64,000 nt of DNA from positions 35,545 to 99,544 of the forward strand of contig NZ_JBBOOM010000003.1 in NCBI RefSeq assembly GCF_038003085.1. The letters are read 5' to 3'. Source of the DNA: Psychrobacillus sp. FSL K6-2836 (GTDB lineage Bacteria > Bacillota > Bacilli > Bacillales_A > Planococcaceae). The number at the start of each line of letters is the position of its first letter. Within the stretch, counting starts at the first letter, position 1. A program made the translations under genes and the position numbers. Under the pieces are notes generated by a model. The model had not been told where the DNA came from. It did not search any database and was given only the letters and a program-made list of their open reading frames with translations. Positions 25,795 through 35,105 of the stretch are shown here, piece by piece.

Positions 25795-27228
25795 ATGAAC
25801 AATGAACCAGCCCCGTTAACTTCTTATTCTGAAGAACAAAGAAAAACAGCTGTTCAAAAGTTTCGTATCATTGAGCCTTACTTGATTGGCGAAAAGAAGT
25901 TGAACACGATTGTTGGAGAGACTGGATTCGCTAAACGCACGCTTCATTATTGGATAAAAGCATATGAACTGTATGGATTATGCGGATTAATTCGCCAAAA
26001 ACGTTGCGATGCCAATCACTTTAAACTGGAAAAAGAAGTAGTATCGGAAGTTGAGCAGTTGATTTACCAATATCCTAAAAACTCACTTACATCAATTCAC
26101 CGTAAAATCTGTTCCATCTGTGAAGAAAAACAATGGCAGAGACCAAGTTATGCCCAAGTTTATGCAATAGCCAAATCTCTTTCATCAGCGGCCAAGACAT
26201 TAGCTACTGACGGGACAAAAGCATATAAAAATCAATACGATTTAATCTATCGTCGAGAAGCCAATTACCCAAACGAGTTTTGGCAGGCCGATCACACATT
26301 ATTAGATATTGTTTTAATGAATGAAAAAGGAAAAGATGAACGACCATGGCTAACAATCATTTTGGATGAGTACAGTAGATCAATTGCTGGTTATTTTTTA
26401 TCCTTTCAGGCGCCTTCAGCCATTCAAACAGCTTTAGCCCTGCACCAAGCAGTATGGCGAAAGAGTCATCAAGATTGGAGCATTTGTGGTATTCCAGAAC
26501 ATTTTTATACAGACCATGGCAGTGATTTTACATCAAAGCATTTAGAGCAAGTTGCCATTGATTTAAAAATCAATCTTGTATTCTCGACTGTTGGTGTCCC
26601 AAGAGGTAGAGGGAAAATTGAACGCTTCTTTTTAACGGTGAATCAATTGTTTTTACAGGACTTGCCCGGTTATATACACAACAAAAAATCCGAACCCCTC
26701 CTCTCCCTACATGAACTAGATGCAAAACTAGAAACCTTTATAATCAATGTTTACCATCAACGTGTGCATGGAACGACAAAACAAGAGCCAATGACGCGAT
26801 GGAACCAGTCTGGATTTTTGCCGAATATGCCAGAAAGCTTAGAGCAACTTGACTTATTATTATTAAAAGTTGCCAAAGCGAGAAAAGTACACTCAGACGG
26901 AATACACTTTCAAGGGCTAAGGTATACAGAACCGAATCTCGCTGCCTTTGTTGGGGAAACGGTTGTCATTCGTTACGATCCACGAGACCTTGCGGAAATA
27001 AGAGTATTTTATAATGACCGTTATTTATGTACAGCCATTTCACCTGAAATAGCCGATTACACAGTAGACTTAAAAGAGATTGTTGCGGCTAGAAACAACC
27101 GAAAACGCACGTTACAGAAACAAATCACACCTGAGAAAACAGTAATTGAAGAGATCGTTGAGTCTAAACAATTTGAAACAAGTTCAGAGAAACCAAAGTC
27201 AAACTTGAAGAGGTATTTCAATGAATAG
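25795..27228 (+). CDS. Tn552-like DDE transposase (p480 type)
   Basis: The protein has 477 residues if started at MNNEPAPLTSYSEEQ, where GAAGGAG precedes the ATG; a start 42 bp upstream would overlap the resolvase gene. It has an N-terminal helix-turn-helix (GFAKRTLHYWIKAYELYG), an integrase core with Asp (FWQADHTLLDIVL), Asp (FYTDHGSDF) and Glu (GRGKIERFF), and a C-terminal beta domain (LRYTEPNLAAFVGETVVIRY). It belongs with the TnsB/MuA/Tn552 transposases, which need a partner ATPase, here the next gene. The length matches the 480-residue Tn552 protein. Confidence 0.92.
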   Translation: MNNEPAPLTSYSEEQRKTAVQKFRIIEPYLIGEKKLNTIVGETGFAKRTLHYWIKAYELYGLCGLIRQKRCDANHFKLEKEVVSEVEQLIYQYPKNSLTSIHRKICSICEEKQWQRPSYAQVYAIAKSLSSAAKTLATDGTKAYKNQYDLIYRREANYPNEFWQADHTLLDIVLMNEKGKDERPWLTIILDEYSRSIAGYFLSFQAPSAIQTALALHQAVWRKSHQDWSICGIPEHFYTDHGSDFTSKHLEQVAIDLKINLVFSTVGVPRGRGKIERFFLTVNQLFLQDLPGYIHNKKSEPLLSLHELDAKLETFIINVYHQRVHGTTKQEPMTRWNQSGFLPNMPESLEQLDLLLLKVAKARKVHSDGIHFQGLRYTEPNLAAFVGETVVIRYDPRDLAEIRVFYNDRYLCTAISPEIADYTVDLKEIVAARNNRKRTLQKQITPEKTVIEEIVESKQFETSSEKPKSNLKRYFNE

Positions 27229-28030
27229 TACACAACCCTTTATTGAGACAAAAGAGTATAAACGGTTCGTGGAATTTTGTGAGGCCTGTATCAAGTATAA
27301 ATATATAGGCATTTGCTATGGTCTGCCTGGTGTGGGAAAAACTCTATCTTCGAGACACTATTCAAATTGGGACTACGCTGATAGACAAATAAATTATAAA
27401 GCTGGCGACAAAGTAAGGATAGATACAGATGATCGGATACTAAACTGTCATACTCTTTTTTATACCGCGCCAGCTATTAGAGCATCCAAGTTAACTGCAG
27501 AACTTGATATACTAGGTGCTAAATTAAATTTGGTGAAGTCTAAATATAATGAAAAAACATATGGCATAGAAAAATATACAACAAATTTTTATGAAGGTAT
27601 TCACTTGATTATTGTCGATGAAATTGATCGCTTAAAATTACAAGATTTAGAACAACTTCGTGATATCTATGATCAACGTAACCTAGCCATAGTATTCATT
27701 GGAATGCCAGGGATAGAAAAACGATTAGCACGTTACCCGCAACTTTACTCTCGCATTGGTTTTGCGCACGAATTTCAAAAGCTTAGTAAAGACGAGATGC
27801 ACCATATCTTAGAATACAAATGGGATGAACTTGATATCTCTATTAAAAAAGAGAATTTCTCCGATTATGAGGCGCTCACAAGTATCATGAAAGTCACAAA
27901 TGGAAATTTCAGACTCATTCATCGGCTATTTACTCAGATGGAACGTATTCTTGAAATCAATCACCTGACATCCATTACCTCAGAGGTCGTAGAAGCTGCA
28001 CGAAATAGCTTAGTGATTGGACGTAAATAA
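27221..28030 (+). CDS. Tn552-like transposition ATPase (p271 type)
   Basis: This 269-residue AAA+ protein of the TnsC/MuB type has Walker A GLPGVGKTLSS at about residues 39-49, Walker B LIIVDEIDRL and sensor-like VFIGMPGIEKRL. Such ATPases select target DNA and activate the DDE transposase. The gene overlaps the transposase gene by 8 bp, so the two are translationally coupled. A terminator follows. Its length matches the Tn552 partner. Confidence 0.9.
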   Translation: MNSTQPFIETKEYKRFVEFCEACIKYKYIGICYGLPGVGKTLSSRHYSNWDYADRQINYKAGDKVRIDTDDRILNCHTLFYTAPAIRASKLTAELDILGAKLNLVKSKYNEKTYGIEKYTTNFYEGIHLIIVDEIDRLKLQDLEQLRDIYDQRNLAIVFIGMPGIEKRLARYPQLYSRIGFAHEFQKLSKDEMHHILEYKWDELDISIKKENFSDYEALTSIMKVTNGNFRLIHRLFTQMERILEINHLTSITSEVVEAARNSLVIGRK

Positions 28031-28033
28031 ATG

Positions 28034-28077
28034 AAGAAACCCAGCTAATTTTCTAGTAGATAGTTAGCTGGGTTTTA
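28034..28077 (+). terminator. Terminator after the transposition ATPase
   Basis: AAACCCAGCTAA pairs with TTAGCTGGGTTT and is followed by a short T-run. Confidence 0.75.
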
Positions 28078-28198
28078 ACGTTTTCAGTGCAAAATAGCAC
28101 TTAAAACTAGTGCAATTAATACCCTAAAGTGACAAAGAGCGTTTTTTTATACTTATGATGTAACAAAACCCTGTACATTATTCTATGTTCAATAACGA

Positions 28199-28813
28199 AT
28201 GGCATTTTATCTTATGTTACAATTAGAGTATAGAGAAAATGCGAAAAGAGTGATTTTATTGTTAATTGGCTATGCACGTGTATCAACAGGATTACAAAAT
28301 TTGGATTTACAGACGGATGCGTTAACGCAACATGGTTGTTCTAAAATTTTCCACGATAAAATGAGTGGGACAAAAAAACAACGACCTGGTTTGGAAGAAG
28401 CATTGGAGTATGCACGTGAAGGAGATACGATTGTTGTTTGGCGATTGGATCGATTGGGACGCAATATGCAGGATTTGATTCAGATTGTAAACACACTGAA
28501 TGAGCGTGGTGTGACTTTCCATAGCTTGCAGGAAAATTTAACAATGGATAAAAGCAATGCAACAGGGCAATTGATGTTCCACTTATTCGCTGCCTTTGCA
28601 GAATTTGAACGGAATCTGATCGAAGAACGATCTGCAGCTGGTCGAGCAGCTGCAAGAGCACGTGGCCGTCTTGGTGGTCGGCCTGAGAAATTTGGACCGA
28701 AAGATATTGAAATGATGAAAGATCTTATTAATGGAGGTACACCAATCAAAGATGTGGCGGAAAGATGGGGTGTTTCCCGAACCACTATTTATCGCTATTT
28801 GGAACGTAAGTGA
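28199..28813 (+). CDS. Tn3-family-type serine resolvase
   Basis: This serine recombinase has LIGYARVSTGLQNLDLQTDA (catalytic Ser), VVWRLDRLGRNMQDLIQIV, a FAEFERNLIEERSAAGRAAA linker and a C-terminal helix-turn-helix (RWGVSRTTIYRYLERK). The true start is probably the TTG at 28259, just before the conserved core; the ATG at 28199 would add about 20 unrelated residues. It differs from the resolvase at 25184 and is closer to resolvases of Tn3-family elements. No transposase follows it, so it may be a survivor of another transposon, possibly the Tn1546-like one. Confidence 0.88.
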   Translation: MAFYLMLQLEYRENAKRVILLLIGYARVSTGLQNLDLQTDALTQHGCSKIFHDKMSGTKKQRPGLEEALEYAREGDTIVVWRLDRLGRNMQDLIQIVNTLNERGVTFHSLQENLTMDKSNATGQLMFHLFAAFAEFERNLIEERSAAGRAAARARGRLGGRPEKFGPKDIEMMKDLINGGTPIKDVAERWGVSRTTIYRYLERK

Positions 28814-29397
28814 TCTGACATCTAAGAGAGACAAGTTGATTTTGCAGCACAAGTAGGTCGATATTACAAAAAACATCCAAGCAGATATCGTCGTGATAGA
28901 TATGCCATTGTTCGACAATACCCAATATAAACATAGCTTAGGACATTTATTGCGGACCTTGTGTTAAAGACCCTATCTTGGATGGCAAAAGAGGAACACG
29001 ATCATATTGGAAAACGCCGAAGTGAAGGAACTCATCTGGCTTCGCAGAACCGTATCACCTTCAGCTTACCCTTTCTAAAGAAGAGTTCAAATTGTTCTAT
29101 GATCGGTGGAAATCTGAGGATATTACTGCACTGGAGGATATTTGTTAATTACATACATCCTAGAAAATATGAAAATATTTACTAAAGATGTATAATAGAA
29201 GCACCTCAAAAAGAGGTTGAGTCAAGATCATCTGGATCGAATTCAGTAATATGGCTAACTTGTAGAATAATCTGCAAATTCCGAGGAATATGTGAATTAT
29301 TTATTAGCGACAATTTAAAACTTAAAGTGGTTTTCTTTAATTGAATACCGCCCATCACTTATGATTTTTATAAAAAGGGTTTATTTGGAGGAATTAG
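28814..29397 (+). other. Gene remnants between transposon and defence island
   Basis: There is no intact gene in these 580 bases. A frame across about 29046-29147 reads LQLTLSKEEFKLFYDRWKSE and ends EDIC with a stop but lacks a start. Other short coding-like pieces lie near 28960-29040 in another frame. They look like a decayed transposon passenger. A GGAGG site at the end serves the next gene. Confidence 0.4.
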
Positions 29398-32148
29398 ATG
29401 AATAAGATCTTTAATCAATATAAATACTTTTTGGATGAAAACTACGAAAAAATGGATATCTTTGAAAAAAGAATCTCTTCACTAATATACGAGAATTTTG
29501 AAGAAATAAAAGGTTTGTCAAGTAATCAAGGTAAACGTGGTAAAAAAGTAGCTGATTTGATAGATAAAAATAAGAATAATATTAAATTAAAACCAGAGAA
29601 TATAAATCTTGGACTGAAAGAAAGAGTCGGAATATTTAGACTGAAAAATATTCAAATAAAGAATTTCCGTGGTTTTTCTGAGGAAGTAGATATTGATTTA
29701 TCAAAGAACTTCACATTTGTTTATGGTCCCAATGGTACTGGTAAATCAAGTTTTTGCGAGGCATTGGAGTACTCACTATTAGGTAGTATTGAAGAAAGCT
29801 TAATGAAGAAAATACCACTAGATCAATACATAAAAAATGTCTATACAGATACAAGCAATGATCCTGTAATTTATTGTTTTAATGAAAAAAATGAAACTGA
29901 AGTATTACAAAAAAATAATGAAATGTTTTCTTTTTGTTTTATTGAGAGAAATAGGATAGAGAAATTTTCCAGGATTTCTGCTGATACTCCGAATTTAAAA
30001 CAGCAAAGATTATCTTCTTTATTCGGCTTAGATGAGTGGAATAATTTTGTGAAAAACTTTAATTCAGAGATTACAAATTATTTAGTTGATAGTAATGCAG
30101 ACGAGAGACTCTATACAAAAGAGAAGAATACTTTTGATATAGATATAGGATTCCTTTCTTCTATTGATAAACAAGTTAGTCAGTATGATGATAGAGTCAA
30201 AAAGGTCTTAAAGAACTATCATGAATTTAAGAAAATAAGTGAATTTATGAATTTTGCAGAAGGTCCTTCTGGTGAAAACGGAAGAATTCAAGTATTAACT
30301 GATTTAATAAGAGAAAAAATGCAAATAAAGAAAGAATCTAAAGAAATGGTTTCTCAGTTGACAGAAAAATCAAATAGTATAATAAAATTAAATGAGCAAA
30401 TTATTTCAAATGTAAAAGAACTATCTGAATTTAAGGAAAAAATGTCTTTGAAAATTTTTTATCAACAAATAATAAATATGAAATCTTCTGATAAAAATAT
30501 TTGTCCTGCTTGTCATTCAGTACTATATGATGAAAACCAGCACCTCTGTGTTCCTACTGACCCTTATAATGATGCCAAACAATATTTATCTAAGCTACAT
30601 AAAGCAATTAGTTTAGAAGAAGCAGTTAAAAGTGACAAGACCCTATTTTCTAAAGAAGTTATATCCTTGAATAAAATTATGAGAACATTGCTTAATTCAA
30701 TCAAAGTCATTGACTACAAATCAAATAATGATTTTAACTTTATGGATTTTTCAAGTTTTGTTGAAGATTTAACTACTAACAACAAGAATTTTTCGAAAGA
30801 ACTTTTTGAAAGTTTTAATGTTGAATTAGTATTAATAGATGAAAAAATAGGGTTACATAACAAGAAAGTAGATAATGTAGAATTGGACAAAAAAGTATTA
30901 GAAGAAGAATTATTGAAATTGAAAAAAGATAAAAAAGAAATTGAAGAAATAAAAATGGGTTATAAGATTTTAAAGAAATCAGAAACGGAAAAAAATATAA
31001 AATTAGAAGAATTCCAAAAGAAATTAGATCAGCTAAAAGAAAGATCTGAAATGGAAGTCCAAGAAAATGCTATAAATAATGAATATAGAATGGCTTATAA
31101 AAGATTATTGATTAAGTTGGAGGAATATTCTCAACAATTACCTATTCAACTAGTCTCATCACTGGAGAGTAAGACTCTTGAAATTTACAATGAAATTAAT
31201 AATAATGATTTGGTTGGTGAACAGTTCGAAAGTATAAAACTTCCTAATAATCCCAATGAAAAAATACTGATATCCTTTAATAATAATCCTAAGAAGAAAT
31301 TAGACGCACTATTAGTATTGAGTGAAGGACACATACGATGTTTAGGTTTATCAATTCTTTTAGCAAAAATTATTCACGACGATCTACCGTTTATCATTTT
31401 TGATGATGTTGTAAATGCTATTGATGATGAACATAGAACGACTATTGCTAAATTGATAACAAGTCATGAAGAAATAATTTCTAAACAATGTATTATAACA
31501 ACCCATGGCAATAATTATATAGAAACCCTTGAAAATGAGTTTAGTCCACAATCTTATAAAGAAAAGGTAAGTAGAGTTACTTTTAAAAAGCCTTTAGAAC
31601 AAGGGAAAATACATGTTGATGGAACTAAAACTAACAATCTCTTGATAAAAGCACAAAATTATTTTGAAGATTATGATTTTAGTAATTGTCTAACTTGTTG
31701 TAGAAAAAGTGCAGAAAATCTTTCTGAACAAGTATGGAATACTTATTATAAATTTTTTAGAAAACCAATAAAAATAAAATTGGATAGAAAAAGTTCTTAT
31801 GCCCAAGCAAAAGATGTTTTTGATGTATTAATATCTGAATTAAGTAAAAGTAAGGTCTCTGCATTTGAGAATTTAGTAGGTTTAATGAAAGAAGTTGTTG
31901 AGCATGACAAAAAAACACATATACTATGGAATATAATGAATTCTGGAACTCACCATTCTAATAGAGACTTTGAATTCGATAGTATTCAGATCAATGAATT
32001 GTTGAGTTTGTTAAATGATATTAATAATGAAATAAGTATAGAAATTAATGTTAATGGTTCCAGTGTACTTACGTATAAAGGAGAACGTCAAGTTTTACAG
32101 AGTAAGTCTGAGATTCTTTATTCACAACAAAAGGATACTGTTTTATAA
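29398..32148 (+). CDS. rloC: RloC-like ATPase with zinc hook and anticodon-nuclease-like end
   Basis: This 916-residue SMC/Rad50-type protein has Walker A GPNGTGKSS at residues 110-118, coiled-coil arms, a CPAC zinc-hook motif (C369, C372), Walker B FIIFDD at 665-670 and an H-loop histidine at 703. After the ATPase come about 200 residues with R769-x3-E773 and H852/H853 (NSGTHHSNRDF). The Arg-x3-Glu plus His set is that of the PrrC/RloC anticodon nucleases (HEPN-type). RloC cuts tRNA when DNA restriction is inactivated, as a back-up against phage. The gene converges with the type I hsd operon, which fits that role. I see the motifs; the tRNase activity is inferred. An N-terminal 80 residues precede the ATPase. 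Confidence 0.7.
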   Translation: MNKIFNQYKYFLDENYEKMDIFEKRISSLIYENFEEIKGLSSNQGKRGKKVADLIDKNKNNIKLKPENINLGLKERVGIFRLKNIQIKNFRGFSEEVDIDLSKNFTFVYGPNGTGKSSFCEALEYSLLGSIEESLMKKIPLDQYIKNVYTDTSNDPVIYCFNEKNETEVLQKNNEMFSFCFIERNRIEKFSRISADTPNLKQQRLSSLFGLDEWNNFVKNFNSEITNYLVDSNADERLYTKEKNTFDIDIGFLSSIDKQVSQYDDRVKKVLKNYHEFKKISEFMNFAEGPSGENGRIQVLTDLIREKMQIKKESKEMVSQLTEKSNSIIKLNEQIISNVKELSEFKEKMSLKIFYQQIINMKSSDKNICPACHSVLYDENQHLCVPTDPYNDAKQYLSKLHKAISLEEAVKSDKTLFSKEVISLNKIMRTLLNSIKVIDYKSNNDFNFMDFSSFVEDLTTNNKNFSKELFESFNVELVLIDEKIGLHNKKVDNVELDKKVLEEELLKLKKDKKEIEEIKMGYKILKKSETEKNIKLEEFQKKLDQLKERSEMEVQENAINNEYRMAYKRLLIKLEEYSQQLPIQLVSSLESKTLEIYNEINNNDLVGEQFESIKLPNNPNEKILISFNNNPKKKLDALLVLSEGHIRCLGLSILLAKIIHDDLPFIIFDDVVNAIDDEHRTTIAKLITSHEEIISKQCIITTHGNNYIETLENEFSPQSYKEKVSRVTFKKPLEQGKIHVDGTKTNNLLIKAQNYFEDYDFSNCLTCCRKSAENLSEQVWNTYYKFFRKPIKIKLDRKSSYAQAKDVFDVLISELSKSKVSAFENLVGLMKEVVEHDKKTHILWNIMNSGTHHSNRDFEFDSIQINELLSLLNDINNEISIEINVNGSSVLTYKGERQVLQSKSEILYSQQKDTVL

Positions 32149-32159
32149 AAACTGAATTT

Positions 32160-32206
32160 AATAAACAAATAAGCACTACGAATTGCAGTGCTTATTTGTT
32201 TTTTTG
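32160..32206. terminator. Bidirectional terminator between rloC-like gene and hsdS
   Basis: AACAAATAAGCACT pairs with AGTGCTTATTTGTT and is flanked by A- and T-runs. It separates the convergent rloC-like gene and hsd operon. Confidence 0.85.
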
Positions 32207-32321
32207 ATTATCTTTTTAATCCGTTATTTCAATGTTTGTACTTCAAAACAGAACCCGTTAGGTAAGCATCAAATAATAATGCTGTAACAGAAAAATGGAT
32301 ACGCTCATGAAATTTTAGAGA

Positions 32322-33530
32322 TTATATAAACATTTGTTGCATAAATCCCTTTTTTTGATTCTTTAGTGATTCAATTTTACTGTTTTCATAATCAATTTTA
32401 TTATCAAGTGTTGAGAAAAAACCGGATATTTTTTGTTGTTCTTTTATCGTCGGAATCATAAATTCCATATTTGAAATAATATTCCAATCGACTCTTGGCA
32501 TTTTTGACCCGGAAGACTTGTTTGCGTACACCATAAAGTATTCAGTTTGAATAAAATAATATAGAAATTTTTTCTCAAGATTTGAAACACATGGACTTAA
32601 AACCCAAATCTCTGTTGAACACATACCTTCTGAGTCGGAAAACCAATATTTTTTTAAGTACGGGCGTAACTTCCCAAATAAAACCGATTCTCTGCTAAAC
32701 TTGTTTTTCATACTTGTCTGATCAACATAGTTTGTATCTTTTATTATTCTTCCACTTCCAGATTCAATATTTTCAAGCTCAATACACATGTTTAAATCAG
32801 AACCATCTTCTGGATTTACTTTAGGACTCTTATTTGATACTACATTCCCAAACAAAAAAGACTCCCACTCCCCAAAATCCCCCCCATTCTCATCCTTAAA
32901 CCGCAACTCTTGACTAAAAATCTTCTGCATAAGCCCTTTTTTCTGCAGTTTCAACAACTCAACTTTTTCTTGTTGCTTTTGGATTTTTTTATTCAATCTG
33001 TCAAAAAAATTAGCAATCTTAGCTTGTTCTGCTAGCAATGGAACGTTTAGTTCAAGTTTACTTAATCCTACAATTGTTAGAGCCTTTTGATTAGATCCGC
33101 TAGCAAGATCCATTACTTTTTTCTTAACCACACCTGAATCTAATGAATGGTAAAGAAAATTATTATTGATATCTTCACTTATATTATTAATCCAGATTAA
33201 ATTTCCATCTTTAAAGTAAAAAGTAAACTCTTCTGGTACAATCATCAAATTACCAATGGTTCCCACTGCAGTAATTAAAATATCTCCACCATTTGGCGCA
33301 CCAAACTTCGAATTTAACTCATTATACTTTTCTTGGGATATATATAAGATATCCTTTGGTGTTTTACCAGCATTAATTTCTGATATTTCTTTACCTCTAA
33401 AAAAAGGAATACCCTCATTGACATAATCATTAGCATATATTCTCTTGCTAGACCCAACATTTGCTAAGTCTCTTAACCTGAATTTTTTATATTTAATATC
33501 CTTTGTAAAGGTTAATTTAGGCACATTCAT
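32322..33530 (-). CDS. hsdS: Type I restriction specificity subunit
   Basis: This 402-residue protein has two target-recognition domains (residues about 5-150 and 215-360), each followed by a helical spacer (AKIANFFDRLNKKIQKQQEK and ISGFFSTLDNKIDYENSKIE) and LKNQKKGFMQQMF at the end, the usual duplicated HsdS plan. It fixes the DNA sequence recognised by the complex; each half reads one half of the split target. It lies 3 bp after hsdM. The sequence recognised cannot be deduced. Confidence 0.93.
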   Translation of the reverse strand: MNVPKLTFTKDIKYKKFRLRDLANVGSSKRIYANDYVNEGIPFFRGKEISEINAGKTPKDILYISQEKYNELNSKFGAPNGGDILITAVGTIGNLMIVPEEFTFYFKDGNLIWINNISEDINNNFLYHSLDSGVVKKKVMDLASGSNQKALTIVGLSKLELNVPLLAEQAKIANFFDRLNKKIQKQQEKVELLKLQKKGLMQKIFSQELRFKDENGGDFGEWESFLFGNVVSNKSPKVNPEDGSDLNMCIELENIESGSGRIIKDTNYVDQTSMKNKFSRESVLFGKLRPYLKKYWFSDSEGMCSTEIWVLSPCVSNLEKKFLYYFIQTEYFMVYANKSSGSKMPRVDWNIISNMEFMIPTIKEQQKISGFFSTLDNKIDYENSKIESLKNQKKGFMQQMFI

Positions 33531-33533
33531 CTC

Positions 33534-35087
33534 CTACACCCCTAACTCTTTAAAATAATTCGTTAATTCCACATCAATTTCTGCGATCTCTTCATTAATT
33601 TCTTTCAAACGTTTTGAAACAGCTTCTAAATCGATTGCTTCTTCTTCTTCAAATGTATCAACGTAACGAGGAATGTTTAAGTTATAGTCATTTCCTTTGA
33701 TTTCATCTAATGATGCTGCATATGAATATTTCTCAATGCTTTCACGACTCACGTAGGTTTCAATAATCTTTTGCACGTTTTCATCTGTTAAGTTGTTTTG
33801 ATTCTTCCCCTTTTCAAACTCGTTAGAAGCATCTATAAAAATTACGTTATCCCCAGCTTCTCTCCATTTCTTGAATACTAAAATACATGTAGGAATCGAT
33901 GTCCCAAAGAAAACATTAGCTGGCAACCCAATAACTGCGTCTAAATAGTTCTTATCTTCAATTAAATATTTGCGAATAACACCCTCTGCACCGCCTCTAA
34001 ATAGAACGCCATGAGGAAGTACAACAGCCATAGTTCCGTTATCATCTAACTGGTGAATCATGTGCTGAATAAACGCGAAATCGGCTTTCGATTTTGGCGC
34101 GAGCTTTCCGTATGCACTGAAACGGTCATCATCTAAGTATTTCGAATCTGCACTCCAGTTAGCGCTGTATGGAGGATTCGCTACCACAGCTTCAAAACGC
34201 ATGTCGATGTGGCGAGGGTTTTCTATAGTATCGTCATTTTTAATATCAAAGTCTGTGTAGCGTAAGTCATGTAGCAACATGTTCATTCGCGCTAAGTTGA
34301 ATGTAGTTGTCGTAAGTTCTTGTCCATAAAATAATCGAACATTGGATTCTTTGGCAACACGCAACATAAGTGATCCTGATCCACATGTTGGGTCATACAC
34401 ATTTTTTAAATTGCGTTTATTGTGCGTGACTATTTTCGCCAATATTTTAGAAACTTGTTGTGGTGTGTAAAACTCGCCCGCTTTCTTCCCAGCGTTGGCA
34501 GCGAATTGAGAGATGAGATACTCGTAGGCATCACCTAATACATCAATATCAACGTCATCATGTAAGAACGGAATTTCATTTATGCTCACCATGATTTTGG
34601 CAATAAGCTTTGAACGTGACTTCACATCACGTCCCAATTTAGTAGAGGTTAAATCCATGTCGTCAAATAAATTTTCGAAATCCTGTTGGCTACTTGTTCC
34701 TAAAGAAGACTGTTCAATTGCTTTAATAGCTTTATGTAGAAGTTCAATATCGAAGGTCCCTTTTTCACCTTTATGAATTTCTTTGATCATCGAAGAGAAA
34801 AGAAATTCAGGTTCAATAACGAAACCGATTTCTACAAGTAATGTTTCAATTAATCCTTCTTTATATTCTTCATCTTTCCATGCATCTTCGTAAGCAATGT
34901 TGTCTTCTTCTAGTAACTTTTCAATACGTGTTTCTGTCTTTTCAGAAAGATAGCGATAGAAAATTAATCCTAATATGTAGTTTTTAAAATCATAAGCTTC
35001 CATTTGGCCACGTAAGTCATTCGCCATCGTCCATAGTTTTTTATGCAATTCTGCCTGTTGCAGACGTTGTTTTTCTGAAGTTGTCAT
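33534..35087 (-). CDS. hsdM: Type I DNA N6-adenine methyltransferase subunit
   Basis: This 517-residue protein has an N-terminal helical domain (LWTMANDLRGQMEAYDFKNY), S-adenosylmethionine-binding motif I (VYDPTCGSGSLML) and catalytic motif IV NPPY at residues 304-307. It methylates adenine in the target set by HsdS and is needed for both modification and restriction. The operon order is hsdR-hsdM-hsdS with gaps of 18 and 3 bp. It looks intact. Confidence 0.95.
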   Translation of the reverse strand: MTTSEKQRLQQAELHKKLWTMANDLRGQMEAYDFKNYILGLIFYRYLSEKTETRIEKLLEEDNIAYEDAWKDEEYKEGLIETLLVEIGFVIEPEFLFSSMIKEIHKGEKGTFDIELLHKAIKAIEQSSLGTSSQQDFENLFDDMDLTSTKLGRDVKSRSKLIAKIMVSINEIPFLHDDVDIDVLGDAYEYLISQFAANAGKKAGEFYTPQQVSKILAKIVTHNKRNLKNVYDPTCGSGSLMLRVAKESNVRLFYGQELTTTTFNLARMNMLLHDLRYTDFDIKNDDTIENPRHIDMRFEAVVANPPYSANWSADSKYLDDDRFSAYGKLAPKSKADFAFIQHMIHQLDDNGTMAVVLPHGVLFRGGAEGVIRKYLIEDKNYLDAVIGLPANVFFGTSIPTCILVFKKWREAGDNVIFIDASNEFEKGKNQNNLTDENVQKIIETYVSRESIEKYSYAASLDEIKGNDYNLNIPRYVDTFEEEEAIDLEAVSKRLKEINEEIAEIDVELTNYFKELGV

Positions 35088-35105
35088 ATATAAAATCTCC
35101 TCAAT

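Noticed and set aside
29398..32148. PrrC rather than RloC
   Set aside because: PrrC lacks the long coiled coils and zinc hook and is usually encoded within the hsd operon. The CPAC hook and separate convergent gene favour RloC.
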